Part shown: piece after piece, positions 17,482 through 25,456 of the stretch
How positions within the stretch are numbered: the first letter of the stretch is position 1
How the letters are laid out: each line of letters opens with the position of its first letter
NCBI GenBank assembly: GCA_013416405.1
Contig: JACCET010000008.1
Coordinates: 124,001-188,000 of the forward strand
Length of the DNA stretch: 64,000 nucleotides
Direction of reading: 5' to 3'
Source: Alcaligenaceae bacterium
GTDB lineage: Bacteria; Pseudomonadota; Gammaproteobacteria; Burkholderiales; Burkholderiaceae_B
Program-made: the position numbers and the translations under genes
Notes under the pieces: generated by a model
Told to the model about the DNA's origin: nothing
Database searches by the model: none
What the model saw: only the letters and a program-made list of their open reading frames with translations

Positions 17482-18683
17482 GTCAGACGACTGCTGGCGC
17501 ACCGCTCAAGGGCGTGCGGATTGCTGACTTCACTATTCATGCCGCTGGGCCTTTTTGCACGCACTTGTGGTCGCAACTGGGCGCCGAGTGCATCAAGATA
17601 GAAAGCCAGACCCGGCCCGACGCCTTTCGCAAACCGCATGCGGTTTATGGTCGGATGTCGGCAGCCACATTCGATCAGGTTTCTGCCAACAAGCTGTCGG
17701 TTCGATTGAATCTGAAGCAGCCCGAGGCGATAGCCCTGGCAAAACGCCTGGTTAGAATTTCCGACGTAGCGGCCGAAAGCTTCCGTCCCGGTGTCATGAA
17801 GCGCCTGGGCCTGGATTTCAACAGCCTGAAAGAGATCAAATCTGATCTTGTCATGCTGTCCCTGTCATCCTGTGGGCAGGATGGCCCCGATTCGCATTTC
17901 GCGGGCTATGCTCCGCTATTCGGCGCCTGGGGTGGGCTGGGCTGGATGAGCGGCTACAGCGATGGGCCGCCTGTCGAGATGCGCCACGTCATGGACCATG
18001 CTGCGGGTACTCATGCGGCGTTGGCATTGATGGCGGCCTTGCATCAAAAGCGGCGCACAGGCCAACCCCAGCATGTGGACCTGGCTGCGCGCGAGGTTGC
18101 TTCGGCCATGATAGGGGATGCCTTGTTGCTGGCCAGCCTGGGGCAGACGCCCGAGCGCACAGGGAATAGCGATCTGGCCATGGCGCCGCATGGCGTGTAT
18201 GCAAGCAACAAGCCGGATCGCTGGTTGACCCTGGCAATCAGGGATGACGCCGAATGGTCAGCCTTGCTGCGGGTATTGGGCCGGGATAATTCGGATGCCC
18301 GTTTCAGCACGGTATCCTCCCGCCAGCAGCATCGCGAGGCACTTGATGCGCGCCTGGGACAATGGCTGGCGTCTTTTGATGCCGATAGTCTGGCCGAGCA
18401 ATTACAGGAAAATGGCGTAAGCGCGCATGTTTCCTGGGATATGGAAGACATAGCCAACGATGCGCATATTCGCGGTCGCAAGGCAACGGTCGAAGTAAGC
18501 GGCGAGAACATTCCAGCCAGGCTTGCCGTGGGCGCCCCCATCCATTACAGCAAGACCGATGATGTCGGCATACGACGGTTGACACCGACACTGGGGCAAG
18601 ACGAAGATTATGTCTTCGGAGAGTTATTGGGCTTGAGTACGGCTCAGCGCGCGGAATTGCAGGAGCGTGAAATCATCTTCTGA
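17478..18683 (+). CDS. Class III (CaiB/BaiF) CoA-transferase, catalytic partner
   Basis: 401-aa CoA-transferase starting in an ATGA overlap with the preceding gene. It has the N-terminal LKGVRIADFTIHAAGPFC, AECIKIESQTRPDAFRK, NKLSVRLNLKQPEA and the catalytic aspartate D173 in RHVMDHAAGTHAAL. It forms the acyl-aspartyl intermediate in transfer of CoA from a donor ester to the pathway acid. The overlapping gene order and the missing aspartate in the upstream protein suggest both chains form one complex. The product would go to the hydratase at 15064 or 7008. Confidence 0.87.
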   Translation: MSQTTAGAPLKGVRIADFTIHAAGPFCTHLWSQLGAECIKIESQTRPDAFRKPHAVYGRMSAATFDQVSANKLSVRLNLKQPEAIALAKRLVRISDVAAESFRPGVMKRLGLDFNSLKEIKSDLVMLSLSSCGQDGPDSHFAGYAPLFGAWGGLGWMSGYSDGPPVEMRHVMDHAAGTHAALALMAALHQKRRTGQPQHVDLAAREVASAMIGDALLLASLGQTPERTGNSDLAMAPHGVYASNKPDRWLTLAIRDDAEWSALLRVLGRDNSDARFSTVSSRQQHREALDARLGQWLASFDADSLAEQLQENGVSAHVSWDMEDIANDAHIRGRKATVEVSGENIPARLAVGAPIHYSKTDDVGIRRLTPTLGQDEDYVFGELLGLSTAQRAELQEREIIF

Positions 18684-18729
18684 TTCCACAGTATTATTTT
18701 TACAAGACAACATGAACAAGGATTCCTCT

Positions 18730-19326
18730 ATGCAAGGCGATAACGCAACAACTTCAATCTACCTGGTTCTGGACATGGAGAACGATCTGGTTCACGCCGA
18801 CGGCCCCAATGGAAAGGCCGGGTATAGCGAGCAGGTGCGTGGCCGCCAAATCGTTGAAAATACGCGCGACGCCATCATCAAGGCACGCGCTGCCGGTCTG
18901 CATATAGGTTTTGTTCGGGTCGGGTTTTCGCCCGACTACCGCGAGTGCCCGCCCAATTCGCCTATATTCTCGGGCGCACGCAAGAACGGTATTTTCAAGC
19001 TGGGTGAGTGGGGTACCGAAGTGCATCCCGACCTGGGCCAGCAGCCTGGCGATTTCGATATCGTCAAACATCGCGTGAGCCCTTTCTACGCCACCAACCT
19101 GGAAGCCATACTGCGCGCCAAGGGCATACGCCGCATCTACTGCTCGGGCATCTCCACCAACGCAGTGGTGCAGGCCACCGTGCGTGAAGGCCACGACCGC
19201 GACTATGAAATCGTAGTGCTGGAAGATTGCTGCGCGGGCATCACCGCCGAAGAGCACGACAATGCGCTGAAGGGTTTGCAGCGTTTCTGCACCATCACCA
19301 ATTCCAAAGATGTGGTTTTCGAGTGA
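18730..19326 (+). CDS. Isochorismatase-fold hydrolase without the usual cysteine
   Basis: 198-aa protein of the isochorismatase-like family. The first catalytic residues are visible (Asp15 in YLVLDMENDL, Lys113 in DIVKHRVSPF), but the nucleophile position, cysteine in amidase members (TNxCVxxT), is Val146 in ISTNAVVQAT. True isochorismatases also lack that cysteine, so it may cleave an ether or another bond, or be an atypical hydrolase. The start is ATG 18730 with AAGGA seven bases before; ATG 18712 is weaker. It lies between the CoA-transferase pair and the CitE-like lyase, all same strand, and so probably acts in the same pathway. Confidence 0.8.
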   Translation: MQGDNATTSIYLVLDMENDLVHADGPNGKAGYSEQVRGRQIVENTRDAIIKARAAGLHIGFVRVGFSPDYRECPPNSPIFSGARKNGIFKLGEWGTEVHPDLGQQPGDFDIVKHRVSPFYATNLEAILRAKGIRRIYCSGISTNAVVQATVREGHDRDYEIVVLEDCCAGITAEEHDNALKGLQRFCTITNSKDVVFE

Positions 19327-19333
19327 GTCGTGC

Positions 19334-20146
19334 ATGAGCGGTACTGAACGTAGTTTATTGTTTGTGCCTGGCGATAGGCCAGATCGTTTCGACAAGGCGC
19401 TAGCCTCGGGGGCGCATCAGGTCATTCTTGACCTGGAAGACGCCGTTGCGCCGGCAGCCAAAGATCAGGCAAGAGCCATGGTGCGTGATTGGCTGGCTGC
19501 TGGCAACCAGGCGGCCGTACGCATCAATGCCATCGATACCCCATGGCATGAAGACGATCTTCAGATGCTGCAGGCCATGCCGGCGGTCACGGTCATGCTG
19601 GCCAAAGCTGACGACATTTCGCTTGCGCGTGCCTCCAACGCCTTGCCCGGCCATCATTTCATCGCCTTGCTTGAAACTGTTGCCGGGTATATCAGGCTGC
19701 AGGAACTTTGCGCGGTAACCGGCCTGGCACGGATCGCTTTCGGCAGTATCGACTTTTCGGTCGACAGCGGCATTGCCGACGAGGGTGAAGCCTTGACGGC
19801 GGTACGGACCCAAATTGTGCTGGCATCGCGGTATGCGGGGCTGGCCGCTCCCATAGACGGCGTCAGTACCGAGTTCAAAGACGAGCAATGCATGCGTGCC
19901 GACGCCTTACGTTCGCGCAGCCTGGGCTTTGGGGGTAAGCTGTGCATACATCCGCGCCAGACGGTTTCGGTGAATAATGCCTACTTGCCTACTAGCGATG
20001 AAGTCGACTGGGCGCAGCGCGTGCTGCAAGCCTTCAAGGCCAGTGGCGGTGGCGCCACGGCACTGGATGGAAAGATGATAGATAAACCTGTTGTAGACCA
20101 TGCGCGTCGGGTTTTGGCTGATAGCGAGCGACGTGTAACGGCTTAA
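19334..20146 (+). CDS. CitE-like lyase (HpcH/HpaI family), citramalyl/malyl-CoA lyase type
   Basis: 270-aa TIM-barrel C-C lyase. Markers are RSLLFVPGDRPDRFDKA, LDLEDAVAP (E36, D37), the magnesium ligands Glu114 (ALLETVAGY) and Asp140 (FGSIDF), and GKLCIHPRQTVSVNNAY. Related enzymes split citramalyl-CoA to pyruvate plus acetyl-CoA or malyl-CoA to glyoxylate plus acetyl-CoA. It is eight bases after the isochorismatase gene; the ATG at 19334 is used rather than an upstream one inside that gene. With the CoA-transferase and hydratase it completes a plausible three-step degradation of a C5 dicarboxylate. Confidence 0.83.
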   Translation: MSGTERSLLFVPGDRPDRFDKALASGAHQVILDLEDAVAPAAKDQARAMVRDWLAAGNQAAVRINAIDTPWHEDDLQMLQAMPAVTVMLAKADDISLARASNALPGHHFIALLETVAGYIRLQELCAVTGLARIAFGSIDFSVDSGIADEGEALTAVRTQIVLASRYAGLAAPIDGVSTEFKDEQCMRADALRSRSLGFGGKLCIHPRQTVSVNNAYLPTSDEVDWAQRVLQAFKASGGGATALDGKMIDKPVVDHARRVLADSERRVTA

Positions 20147-20241
20147 CGGGTAAAATTCAAAGGGTCAAGAACTATAAGTGGAACCGGCTCCGAAGCTTTT
20201 TATCGGTTTTTCCGGCCTGGAACGCATCTTAAGCTGAACCT

Positions 20242-20886
20242 ATGGACTACCGTACAAAAGAAGAACAAGTAGCAGATTATCTACGAGAGCGCATAATTTC
20301 CGGGGTATATCCCCGGGGTTCCCGTTTGAAGCAGGCCGAGATTGCCGAGCAGCTGCAGCTCAGCATTACGCCCGTACGCGAAGCGCTGAAGCTGCTCGAG
20401 GCCGAAGGCTATGTCGAAGGCGGGTCATATCGCGGTGCCCGCGTGGTACCGTTCGACGCGTCGGCATCCAACGAGATCCTGCAACTACGTTTACAGCTGG
20501 AGTCGCAGCTGGTGCGTAGCGCCGTTGAAAAAATCTCCACAAAAGATATAGAAGATTTGCGGGCCTTGGCCGAAGAGTTCGAGCAGGCTTTTGTTTCGGG
20601 TGACCGGGCTACAGCACGCGGTGTCAATTACCGCTTTCACCGACGGCTCTACGATATCGCGGAACTGCCCCAAACCTTGCATTTCGTTCAGATTCTTTGG
20701 GCTCGCTATCCCTTTGACCTGATCAACTCGGCTTCAGGGCGCGGCAAACATGCCGTCGACGAACACGATGAAATCTTGCGAGCTTTCGCAGCCGGAGATT
20801 CCACCGCAGCCATGCTTGCCATGCGCAAGCACATCGAGTCGGGATGGGATGTGCTCCGTGACGTCCAACAAAAAGAACCTGGCTGA
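20242..20886 (+). CDS. GntR family transcriptional regulator, FCD domain
   Basis: 214-aa regulator with an N-terminal winged helix (RLKQAEIAEQLQLSITPVREAL, residues about 28-50) and a helical FCD domain with metal-site histidines in NYRFHRRL, DEHDEILRAF and RKHIESG. It lies in the middle of the acyl-CoA cluster, 95 bases after the lyase gene, and is the most natural candidate to bind the ATGCAT boxes at 5620, 5721, 15015, 21968 and 22069. Its own upstream region lacks such a box, so it may not be autoregulated. The inducer is unknown. Confidence 0.9.
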   Translation: MDYRTKEEQVADYLRERIISGVYPRGSRLKQAEIAEQLQLSITPVREALKLLEAEGYVEGGSYRGARVVPFDASASNEILQLRLQLESQLVRSAVEKISTKDIEDLRALAEEFEQAFVSGDRATARGVNYRFHRRLYDIAELPQTLHFVQILWARYPFDLINSASGRGKHAVDEHDEILRAFAAGDSTAAMLAMRKHIESGWDVLRDVQQKEPG

Positions 20887-20942
20887 GTCTTGAGTGGCAC
20901 CCCAAAGGCCAGATGGCTGTCCGGCCTTGTGGAATCCGTCAA

Positions 20943-21920
20943 TTAATCGACACTCAGGTCCAGGCCCTTGATCACTGTGCCCCATCTGTTGATTTCCATA
21001 TCCAGAAAATCCTTCAATTCTTTAGGGCTCATGTTGCCTTCGGCATTGAAGCTGTGCGTGGCCAGCTTTTTGCGCACATTATCTTGCTGCAAGACCTCGT
21101 TGACGACGGTGTTGAGTTTTTCCATAATGGCATCGGGCGTGCCTGCCGGTGCGAATATTCCAAACCACGCCGTTACGAGCAGGTCAGGATAGCCTGATTC
21201 CACGAAAGTTGGCACATCGGGCAGCTCATCCAGGCGTTCCTTGCTTGTTACGGCCAGAGCGCGCAGCTTGCCTGCCTGTATATGAGGAAGCACCGCGCTG
21301 GGTGTAGAGAAATACATTTCCACGTGGCCACCCAGCAAATCTGTCACGGCTGGTCCGCCGCCCTTGTAGGCAACACTGACGATGTCGGTCTTGGTGGTTT
21401 CCTTGAACAGTTCTCCCGACAGGTGTGCGGTAGTACCTACGCCAGAGTTCGCAAAGTTGATGGTGCCTGGCTTTTCCTTGGCCAGCGCAATCAATTCTTC
21501 CAATGTTTTCGCCGGCAGTTCGGGGTTGACCACCAGGATGAGCGGCAAGGTGGCTGCCAGCGCGATAGGCGTCAGGTCCTTTTGCGTGTCGAATGGCAAC
21601 TTCTTGTACAGCGTTGCGTTGATGGGGAACGAGGTGATGGGCATGACCAGCGTATAGCCGTCGGGTTTTGCCCTGGCTGCGTGAGCTACGCCAACATTAC
21701 CGGCTCCGCCGGGCTGATTCTCCACCACGACGGTCTGGCCCAGCTTTTTTGACATTTCATCGGCCAAGAGGCGGGCTGTGAAGTCGGTTCCGCCGCCGGG
21801 CGCAACGGGCACGACAAGGCTGATGGGTTTATCGGGATAGGGGGTGCTGGCAATGGCGGTAGCACACCCCGCCAGCATCAAGGCCGCTCCCAGTTTTGCG
21901 AGTTTGCTTATGGAATACAT
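20943..21920 (-). CDS. Bug/TctC family substrate-binding protein with possible lipobox
   Basis: 325-aa receptor with LVVPVAPGGGTDFTARL, VVENQPGGAGNVGVAHAA, PDGYTLVMPITSFP and VAYKGGGPAVTDLLGG. The signal region MLAGCATAIAS contains LAGC, a possible lipoprotein lipobox, yet a normal signal-peptidase I site (AIAS) follows, so membrane anchoring is uncertain. ATG 21920 is chosen because GAGGAG lies nine bases upstream; an ATG ten codons earlier has none. Two ATGCAT boxes lie 48 and about 150 bases upstream, which puts it in the local regulon. It is convergent with the GntR gene. Confidence 0.88.
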   Translation of the reverse strand: MYSISKLAKLGAALMLAGCATAIASTPYPDKPISLVVPVAPGGGTDFTARLLADEMSKKLGQTVVVENQPGGAGNVGVAHAARAKPDGYTLVMPITSFPINATLYKKLPFDTQKDLTPIALAATLPLILVVNPELPAKTLEELIALAKEKPGTINFANSGVGTTAHLSGELFKETTKTDIVSVAYKGGGPAVTDLLGGHVEMYFSTPSAVLPHIQAGKLRALAVTSKERLDELPDVPTFVESGYPDLLVTAWFGIFAPAGTPDAIMEKLNTVVNEVLQQDNVRKKLATHSFNAEGNMSPKELKDFLDMEINRWGTVIKGLDLSVD

Positions 21921-21967
21921 TGAGTATGTCTCCTCATGGAAATAGTTCACTATGTGAGATTAAATGC

Positions 21968-21979
21968 AGGATGCATTAT
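21968..21979. promoter_or_regulatory. ATGCAT-box operator (copy 5)
   Basis: AGGATGCATTAT, one mismatch from the consensus AKAATGCATTMT, lies about 48 bases before the Bug gene start on the minus strand. On that strand it follows an AT-rich AATAATAATGCAT segment like the -10 overlaps of copies 1 and 2. Confidence 0.5.
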
Positions 21980-22068
21980 TATTTTTCGCGAGAGTAGGGC
22001 GAAAGATTTGCTCTTACCTATGAAATACTAATAACACTTAGGCAATCTTATGAGTTATGCCATCTAAA

Positions 22069-22080
22069 ATAATGCATTCT
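22069..22080. promoter_or_regulatory. ATGCAT-box operator (copy 6)
   Basis: ATAATGCATTCT, followed at once by GCATTCA, a second partial half. It is about 150 bases upstream of the Bug gene at 20943-21920 and 66 bases past the end of the convergent ychJ gene. It may be a distal operator for looping together with copy 5. Confidence 0.5.
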
Positions 22081-22145
22081 GCATTCAATGTCAAAGATTT
22101 TGATCTGGATTGCGGAAGCAGGATAGGCTGGTGCTTGTTGCCGGG

Positions 22146-22559
22146 CTATTTCTGAACGAATTCGCCGTCCAGGTAGAACCACCGCCCGCCCTCGTGAACG
22201 AAGCGGCTGATTTCATGCATGCGCGTGGCTTGCCCTCTGTGCCGGGATCTGGCCACGAATTCGACAGTGGCGTGAGTCGCATCCTGTAGACGATGGCCTC
22301 GTATTTGCAGGCCCAGCCACTTGGTATCGGGTGTGTTTCCTTCCAGGCTCTCGGGGCGAGTGCTGGCATGCCAGGTCTTCAGCAGATAATCCAGCTTGTC
22401 CAGTACAAAGGCCGAGTAACGAGATCGCATCAGGGCTTCCGCATCAGGCGCCTGCAGATAGCGCTCTCCGTGATGCCAGCGTCCGCAGCAGGCCTCATAT
22501 GCGGCTGCGTTTCCGCAGGGGCAGGGCGCCGCCAATGAGGTTCTGGCTGACTTTTTCAT
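22146..22559 (-). CDS. ychJ: YchJ family protein with SEC-C zinc motif
   Basis: 137-aa conserved protein of the YchJ (UPF0225) family. The N-terminal SEC-C-like motif CPCGNAAAYEACCGRWH should bind zinc, and ALMRSRYSAFVLDKLDYLL and TVEFVARSRHRGQ are family signatures. The biochemical role is not established. The gene is the usual length and starts at the ATG at 22559. It is followed upstream, on the same strand, by a small conserved gene 43 bases away. Nothing links it to the catabolic genes on either side. Confidence 0.88.
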   Translation of the reverse strand: MKKSARTSLAAPCPCGNAAAYEACCGRWHHGERYLQAPDAEALMRSRYSAFVLDKLDYLLKTWHASTRPESLEGNTPDTKWLGLQIRGHRLQDATHATVEFVARSRHRGQATRMHEISRFVHEGGRWFYLDGEFVQK

Positions 22560-22601
22560 GTATGCACAGGGGTGGTGTGGCGGTAATGCCGAGTCGGCAA
22601 C

Positions 22602-22886
22602 TTATTTGTCTTTCGTCAAGGCCAGACCGCGCTCCAGCAGCTCTCCCATGAGCTCGTTCGCGCTGATGCCGCGCTCATCGGCCTGTCGTCGAATTTCGTC
22701 GACCAGGGTTTGCTTAAGCTTGACGGGAAATGAAACCAGTCCTTGCGCCTGATCCAGCTTGCGCTGCTCCCGGCGGTCCAGGGCCGGGGTGTTGGTCTCA
22801 CCGCCAAATCGACCCGGCACGGGCGCTTGTTTCATTTTGCCCACCAGTTTCAGGGCTTTGTTCTTTTCAAGATCGGTTTTCTTCAT
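22602..22886 (-). CDS. Small conserved protein, possible ribbon-helix-helix domain
   Basis: 94-aa soluble basic protein that I do not recognise by name. The C-terminal half (SFPVKLKQTLVDEIRRQADE, then ISANELMGELLERGLAL) has the pattern of a ribbon-helix-helix fold: a short strand followed by two amphipathic helices, as in CopG/Arc-like DNA-binding proteins. The N-terminal half is charged and rich in Lys and Pro. It is divergent from the LysR gene at 23003 across 116 bases and could be co-transcribed with ychJ. A DNA-binding role is inferred only from this pattern. Confidence 0.65.
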   Translation of the reverse strand: MKKTDLEKNKALKLVGKMKQAPVPGRFGGETNTPALDRREQRKLDQAQGLVSFPVKLKQTLVDEIRRQADERGISANELMGELLERGLALTKDK

Positions 22887-23002
22887 GGTGCGTCCAGTAT
22901 AAGGTGGTGCAGTGTAGCGCCGTCCGGGCCGTTACGCTGATGGGCAAGCCTGGCTACAATCCATGCATGACTATGATTTTCACTCACTAAGCGATCAAAG
23001 AT

Positions 23003-23926
23003 ATGGAGCTGCGCCAGTTGCGTTACTTTGTCCGGGTGGTGGAGCTGGGCAGCATGGGCCGGGCCGCCCGGGACCTGGGCGTCGTGACCTCTGCGCTCAG
23101 CCAGCAGATCAGCCGTCTTGAAGGCGAGCTGAGTACACGGCTTTTGCAGCGCACATCGACCGGGGTCGTGCCGACTGCGGCCGGCCTGGCGCTGTGCCAG
23201 GAGGCGGAACTGGTGCTCCGGCATGCCAACAATGCGGTACAGGCGGCGCAGGCGGCCAGGCTTGCTGGCCATGTGTCCGTAGGAATGGCGCCCACGACGT
23301 CTTCCGTACTGGGCGTGCCATTCCTGCAAGCCATGCAGGCCCGTTATCCGGACGTCAGGCTGCACCTTGTTGAAAGCCTGTCGGGCAATCTTTCCCAGCT
23401 TTTGGGCAGGCGCCAACTGGATCTGGCCGTGCTGTTTCATGCCGGCAACCAACAGGGGTGGACCTTGCTGCCCATGCTGACCGAGCAGTTGTTTGTCATA
23501 CTGCGGCCAGATCGTTTTTCCTTGCCTGAAGCGCAGGCATTGACGCTGCAGGATATCGTCAATTTACCGCTGGTTCTGCCTACGGGATCGCATGGCCTGC
23601 GGGCCATCATTGATGCGGCCTTCTTTCATTATGGCCATGAACCCAATGTAGTGGCTGAGGTAGACGGACTGTCTGTCCTGATGGATATCGTTCATGCGGG
23701 CCTGGCTGCCACGATACAGCCGGGGGCGGCGGTGGTCCGTGCAAATGACAGGCAGCTGTTACGGATACCTTTGCTGCACGACCGAATGGTGCGTCGCAAT
23801 ATTGTTGCTAGCCTTTCCGACGACCAGTTGTCTCCCGCCGGATTGGCTGCAAGGGTCGTCCTGATGGATGTGATGCGGACCTTGGTTGCCGAAGGTCGCT
23901 GGCCTGGCGCCGAACTGACGGAATAA
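23003..23926 (+). CDS. tcuR: LysR family regulator, TcuR-like
   Basis: 307-aa LysR-type regulator. The N-terminal helix-turn-helix (LRQLRYFVRVVELGSMGRAA, then ALSQQISRLEGELSTRLL) is of the NAC/TcuR kind, followed by a two-lobe effector domain. It lies directly upstream of tcuA and tcuB in the same direction; in Salmonella tcuR occupies this position and controls tricarballylate genes. A perfect 7-bp inverted repeat GTGTTCA/TGAACAC stands between tcuR and tcuA and is a reasonable binding site. The effector would be tricarballylate or a related tricarboxylate. Confidence 0.8.
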   Translation: MELRQLRYFVRVVELGSMGRAARDLGVVTSALSQQISRLEGELSTRLLQRTSTGVVPTAAGLALCQEAELVLRHANNAVQAAQAARLAGHVSVGMAPTTSSVLGVPFLQAMQARYPDVRLHLVESLSGNLSQLLGRRQLDLAVLFHAGNQQGWTLLPMLTEQLFVILRPDRFSLPEAQALTLQDIVNLPLVLPTGSHGLRAIIDAAFFHYGHEPNVVAEVDGLSVLMDIVHAGLAATIQPGAAVVRANDRQLLRIPLLHDRMVRRNIVASLSDDQLSPAGLAARVVLMDVMRTLVAEGRWPGAELTE

Positions 23927-23935
23927 AACCACAAA

Positions 23936-23956
23936 GTGTTCATGGTTTGTGAACAC
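23936..23956. promoter_or_regulatory. Inverted repeat, candidate TcuR operator
   Basis: GTGTTCA, seven bases, TGAACAC: a perfect inverted repeat that contains a T-N11-A LysR box, 78 bases ahead of the tcuA start and just after the tcuR stop. Position and symmetry suit activation of tcuAB. Confidence 0.55.
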
Positions 23957-24034
23957 CTATAGTCATATCCCTCGTAGCGCGGCAACAGAATCAAGCCTAA
24001 AGTAGCGGAAATATATTGCCATACGGATCGCTAC

Positions 24035-25456
24035 ATGTTCGATGTTCTTGTGATTGGCGGCGGTAACGCCGCCCTGTGTGCCGCTTTGTGCGCACGCGAA
24101 GCGGGTGCCAGCGTGCTGCTCCTTGAGGCAGCGCCACGCGAGTGGCGGGGCGGAAACTCCGGACATACCCGCAATCTGCGCTGCATGCACGACGCTCCCC
24201 AGGACGTATTGATAGACGCCTATCCTGAAGAGGAATACTGGCGTGATCTTCTTGCCGTAACCGGTGGCCAAACCAACGAGAAGCTGGCTAGACTGGTGAT
24301 ACGCGCTTCTTCCACCTGTAGAGGCTGGATGCGCAAGCATGGCGTGCATTTTCAGCCACCTTTGTCGGGCGCACTGCATGTGGCGCGCACCAATGCTTTC
24401 TTCATGGGTGGTGGCAAGGCACTGGTCAATGCCTATTATCGCAGTGCCGAAAATCTGGGCGTCCAGATACGCTATGAGTCGCCGGTCGACCGTCTTGAAA
24501 TTCGTGATGGACGCTTTATTGCCGCCTACATGCAAGGAGAGCGGATAGAAGCACGCAGCTGCGTGCTGGCGGCAGGCGGCTTCGAGTCTAACCGTGAGTG
24601 GTTGCGTGAGGCCTGGGGACAGAACGAGCGTGGGGAATGGCCGGTCGATAACTTCCTGATTCGTGGCACACGATTCAATCAGGGCGTATTGCTCAAGCAT
24701 CTGTTCGAGGATCACGGCGTCGACAAGATTGGTGACCCTACCCAGGCGCACATGGTTGCGATCGATGCGCGCGCGCCGCTATACGACGGCGGTATCTGTA
24801 CCCGTATCGACTGCGTTTCGCTGGGCGTGGTGGTCAACCGCGAGGCGAAACGATTTTACGATGAAGGGGAAGATTTCTGGCCCAAACGCTATGCTATCTG
24901 GGGGCGCTTGCTGGCAGGCCAGCCTGGCCAGATCGCCTATTCCATTATCGACAGCAAGGCGGTAGGGCGCTTTATGCCACCCGTATTTCCTGGTGAGCAA
25001 GCCAACAGCTTGCCCGAGCTTGCCGCAAAACTCGGTCTGGACACAGACACATTCATGCAAACATTAAATAGCTATAACCAGGCCTGCAAGGTGGGTACGT
25101 TTGACCATACCAAACTGGACGACTGCCACACAGAAGGGCTGGATCCGGCCAAGACGCACTGGGCCTTGCCGCTGGACAAGCCGCCATTCTATGGCTATGC
25201 GCTGCGTCCAGGCGTTACCTTTACCTATCAAGGGCTGCTGACCGACGAAACGGCGGCGGCGCGCTTCCAGGATCAAGCCAGCGAGAACCTGTTCGTGGCG
25301 GGTGAAATGATGGCAGGCAACGTTCTGGGCAAGGGCTATACCGCAGGAATAGGGATGTCCATAGGCACTGCTTTTGGACGTATTGCCGGCACCAATGCCG
25401 CCAAAGCTGCGTTAAGCGCAACCAACAACACAGAGGCCAACCATGCAGCAGCTTGA
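24035..25456 (+). CDS. tcuA: FAD-dependent tricarballylate dehydrogenase TcuA
   Basis: 473-aa flavoprotein of the fumarate reductase/succinate dehydrogenase flavoprotein family. The N-terminal dinucleotide motif is [18 protein letters not shown], followed by [13 protein letters not shown]; the C-terminal FAD segment is [19 protein letters not shown]. TcuA oxidises tricarballylate to cis-aconitate, which enters the TCA cycle. It overlaps tcuB by 14 bases, which is the standard tcuAB pairing and supports the name. It is cytoplasmic, with no signal peptide. A different propionate- or carboxylate-oxidising flavoprotein is possible but less likely in this context. Confidence 0.85.
   Translation: MFDVLVIGGGNAALCAALCAREAGASVLLLEAAPREWRGGNSGHTRNLRCMHDAPQDVLIDAYPEEEYWRDLLAVTGGQTNEKLARLVIRASSTCRGWMRKHGVHFQPPLSGALHVARTNAFFMGGGKALVNAYYRSAENLGVQIRYESPVDRLEIRDGRFIAAYMQGERIEARSCVLAAGGFESNREWLREAWGQNERGEWPVDNFLIRGTRFNQGVLLKHLFEDHGVDKIGDPTQAHMVAIDARAPLYDGGICTRIDCVSLGVVVNREAKRFYDEGEDFWPKRYAIWGRLLAGQPGQIAYSIIDSKAVGRFMPPVFPGEQANSLPELAAKLGLDTDTFMQTLNSYNQACKVGTFDHTKLDDCHTEGLDPAKTHWALPLDKPPFYGYALRPGVTFTYQGLLTDETAAARFQDQASENLFVAGEMMAGNVLGKGYTAGIGMSIGTAFGRIAGTNAAKAALSATNNTEANHAAA

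Noticed and set aside
20887-20942. AAGGCC/GGCCTT stem between the GntR and Bug genes as a terminator
   Set aside because: Only six base pairs with a twelve-base loop and no T-run.
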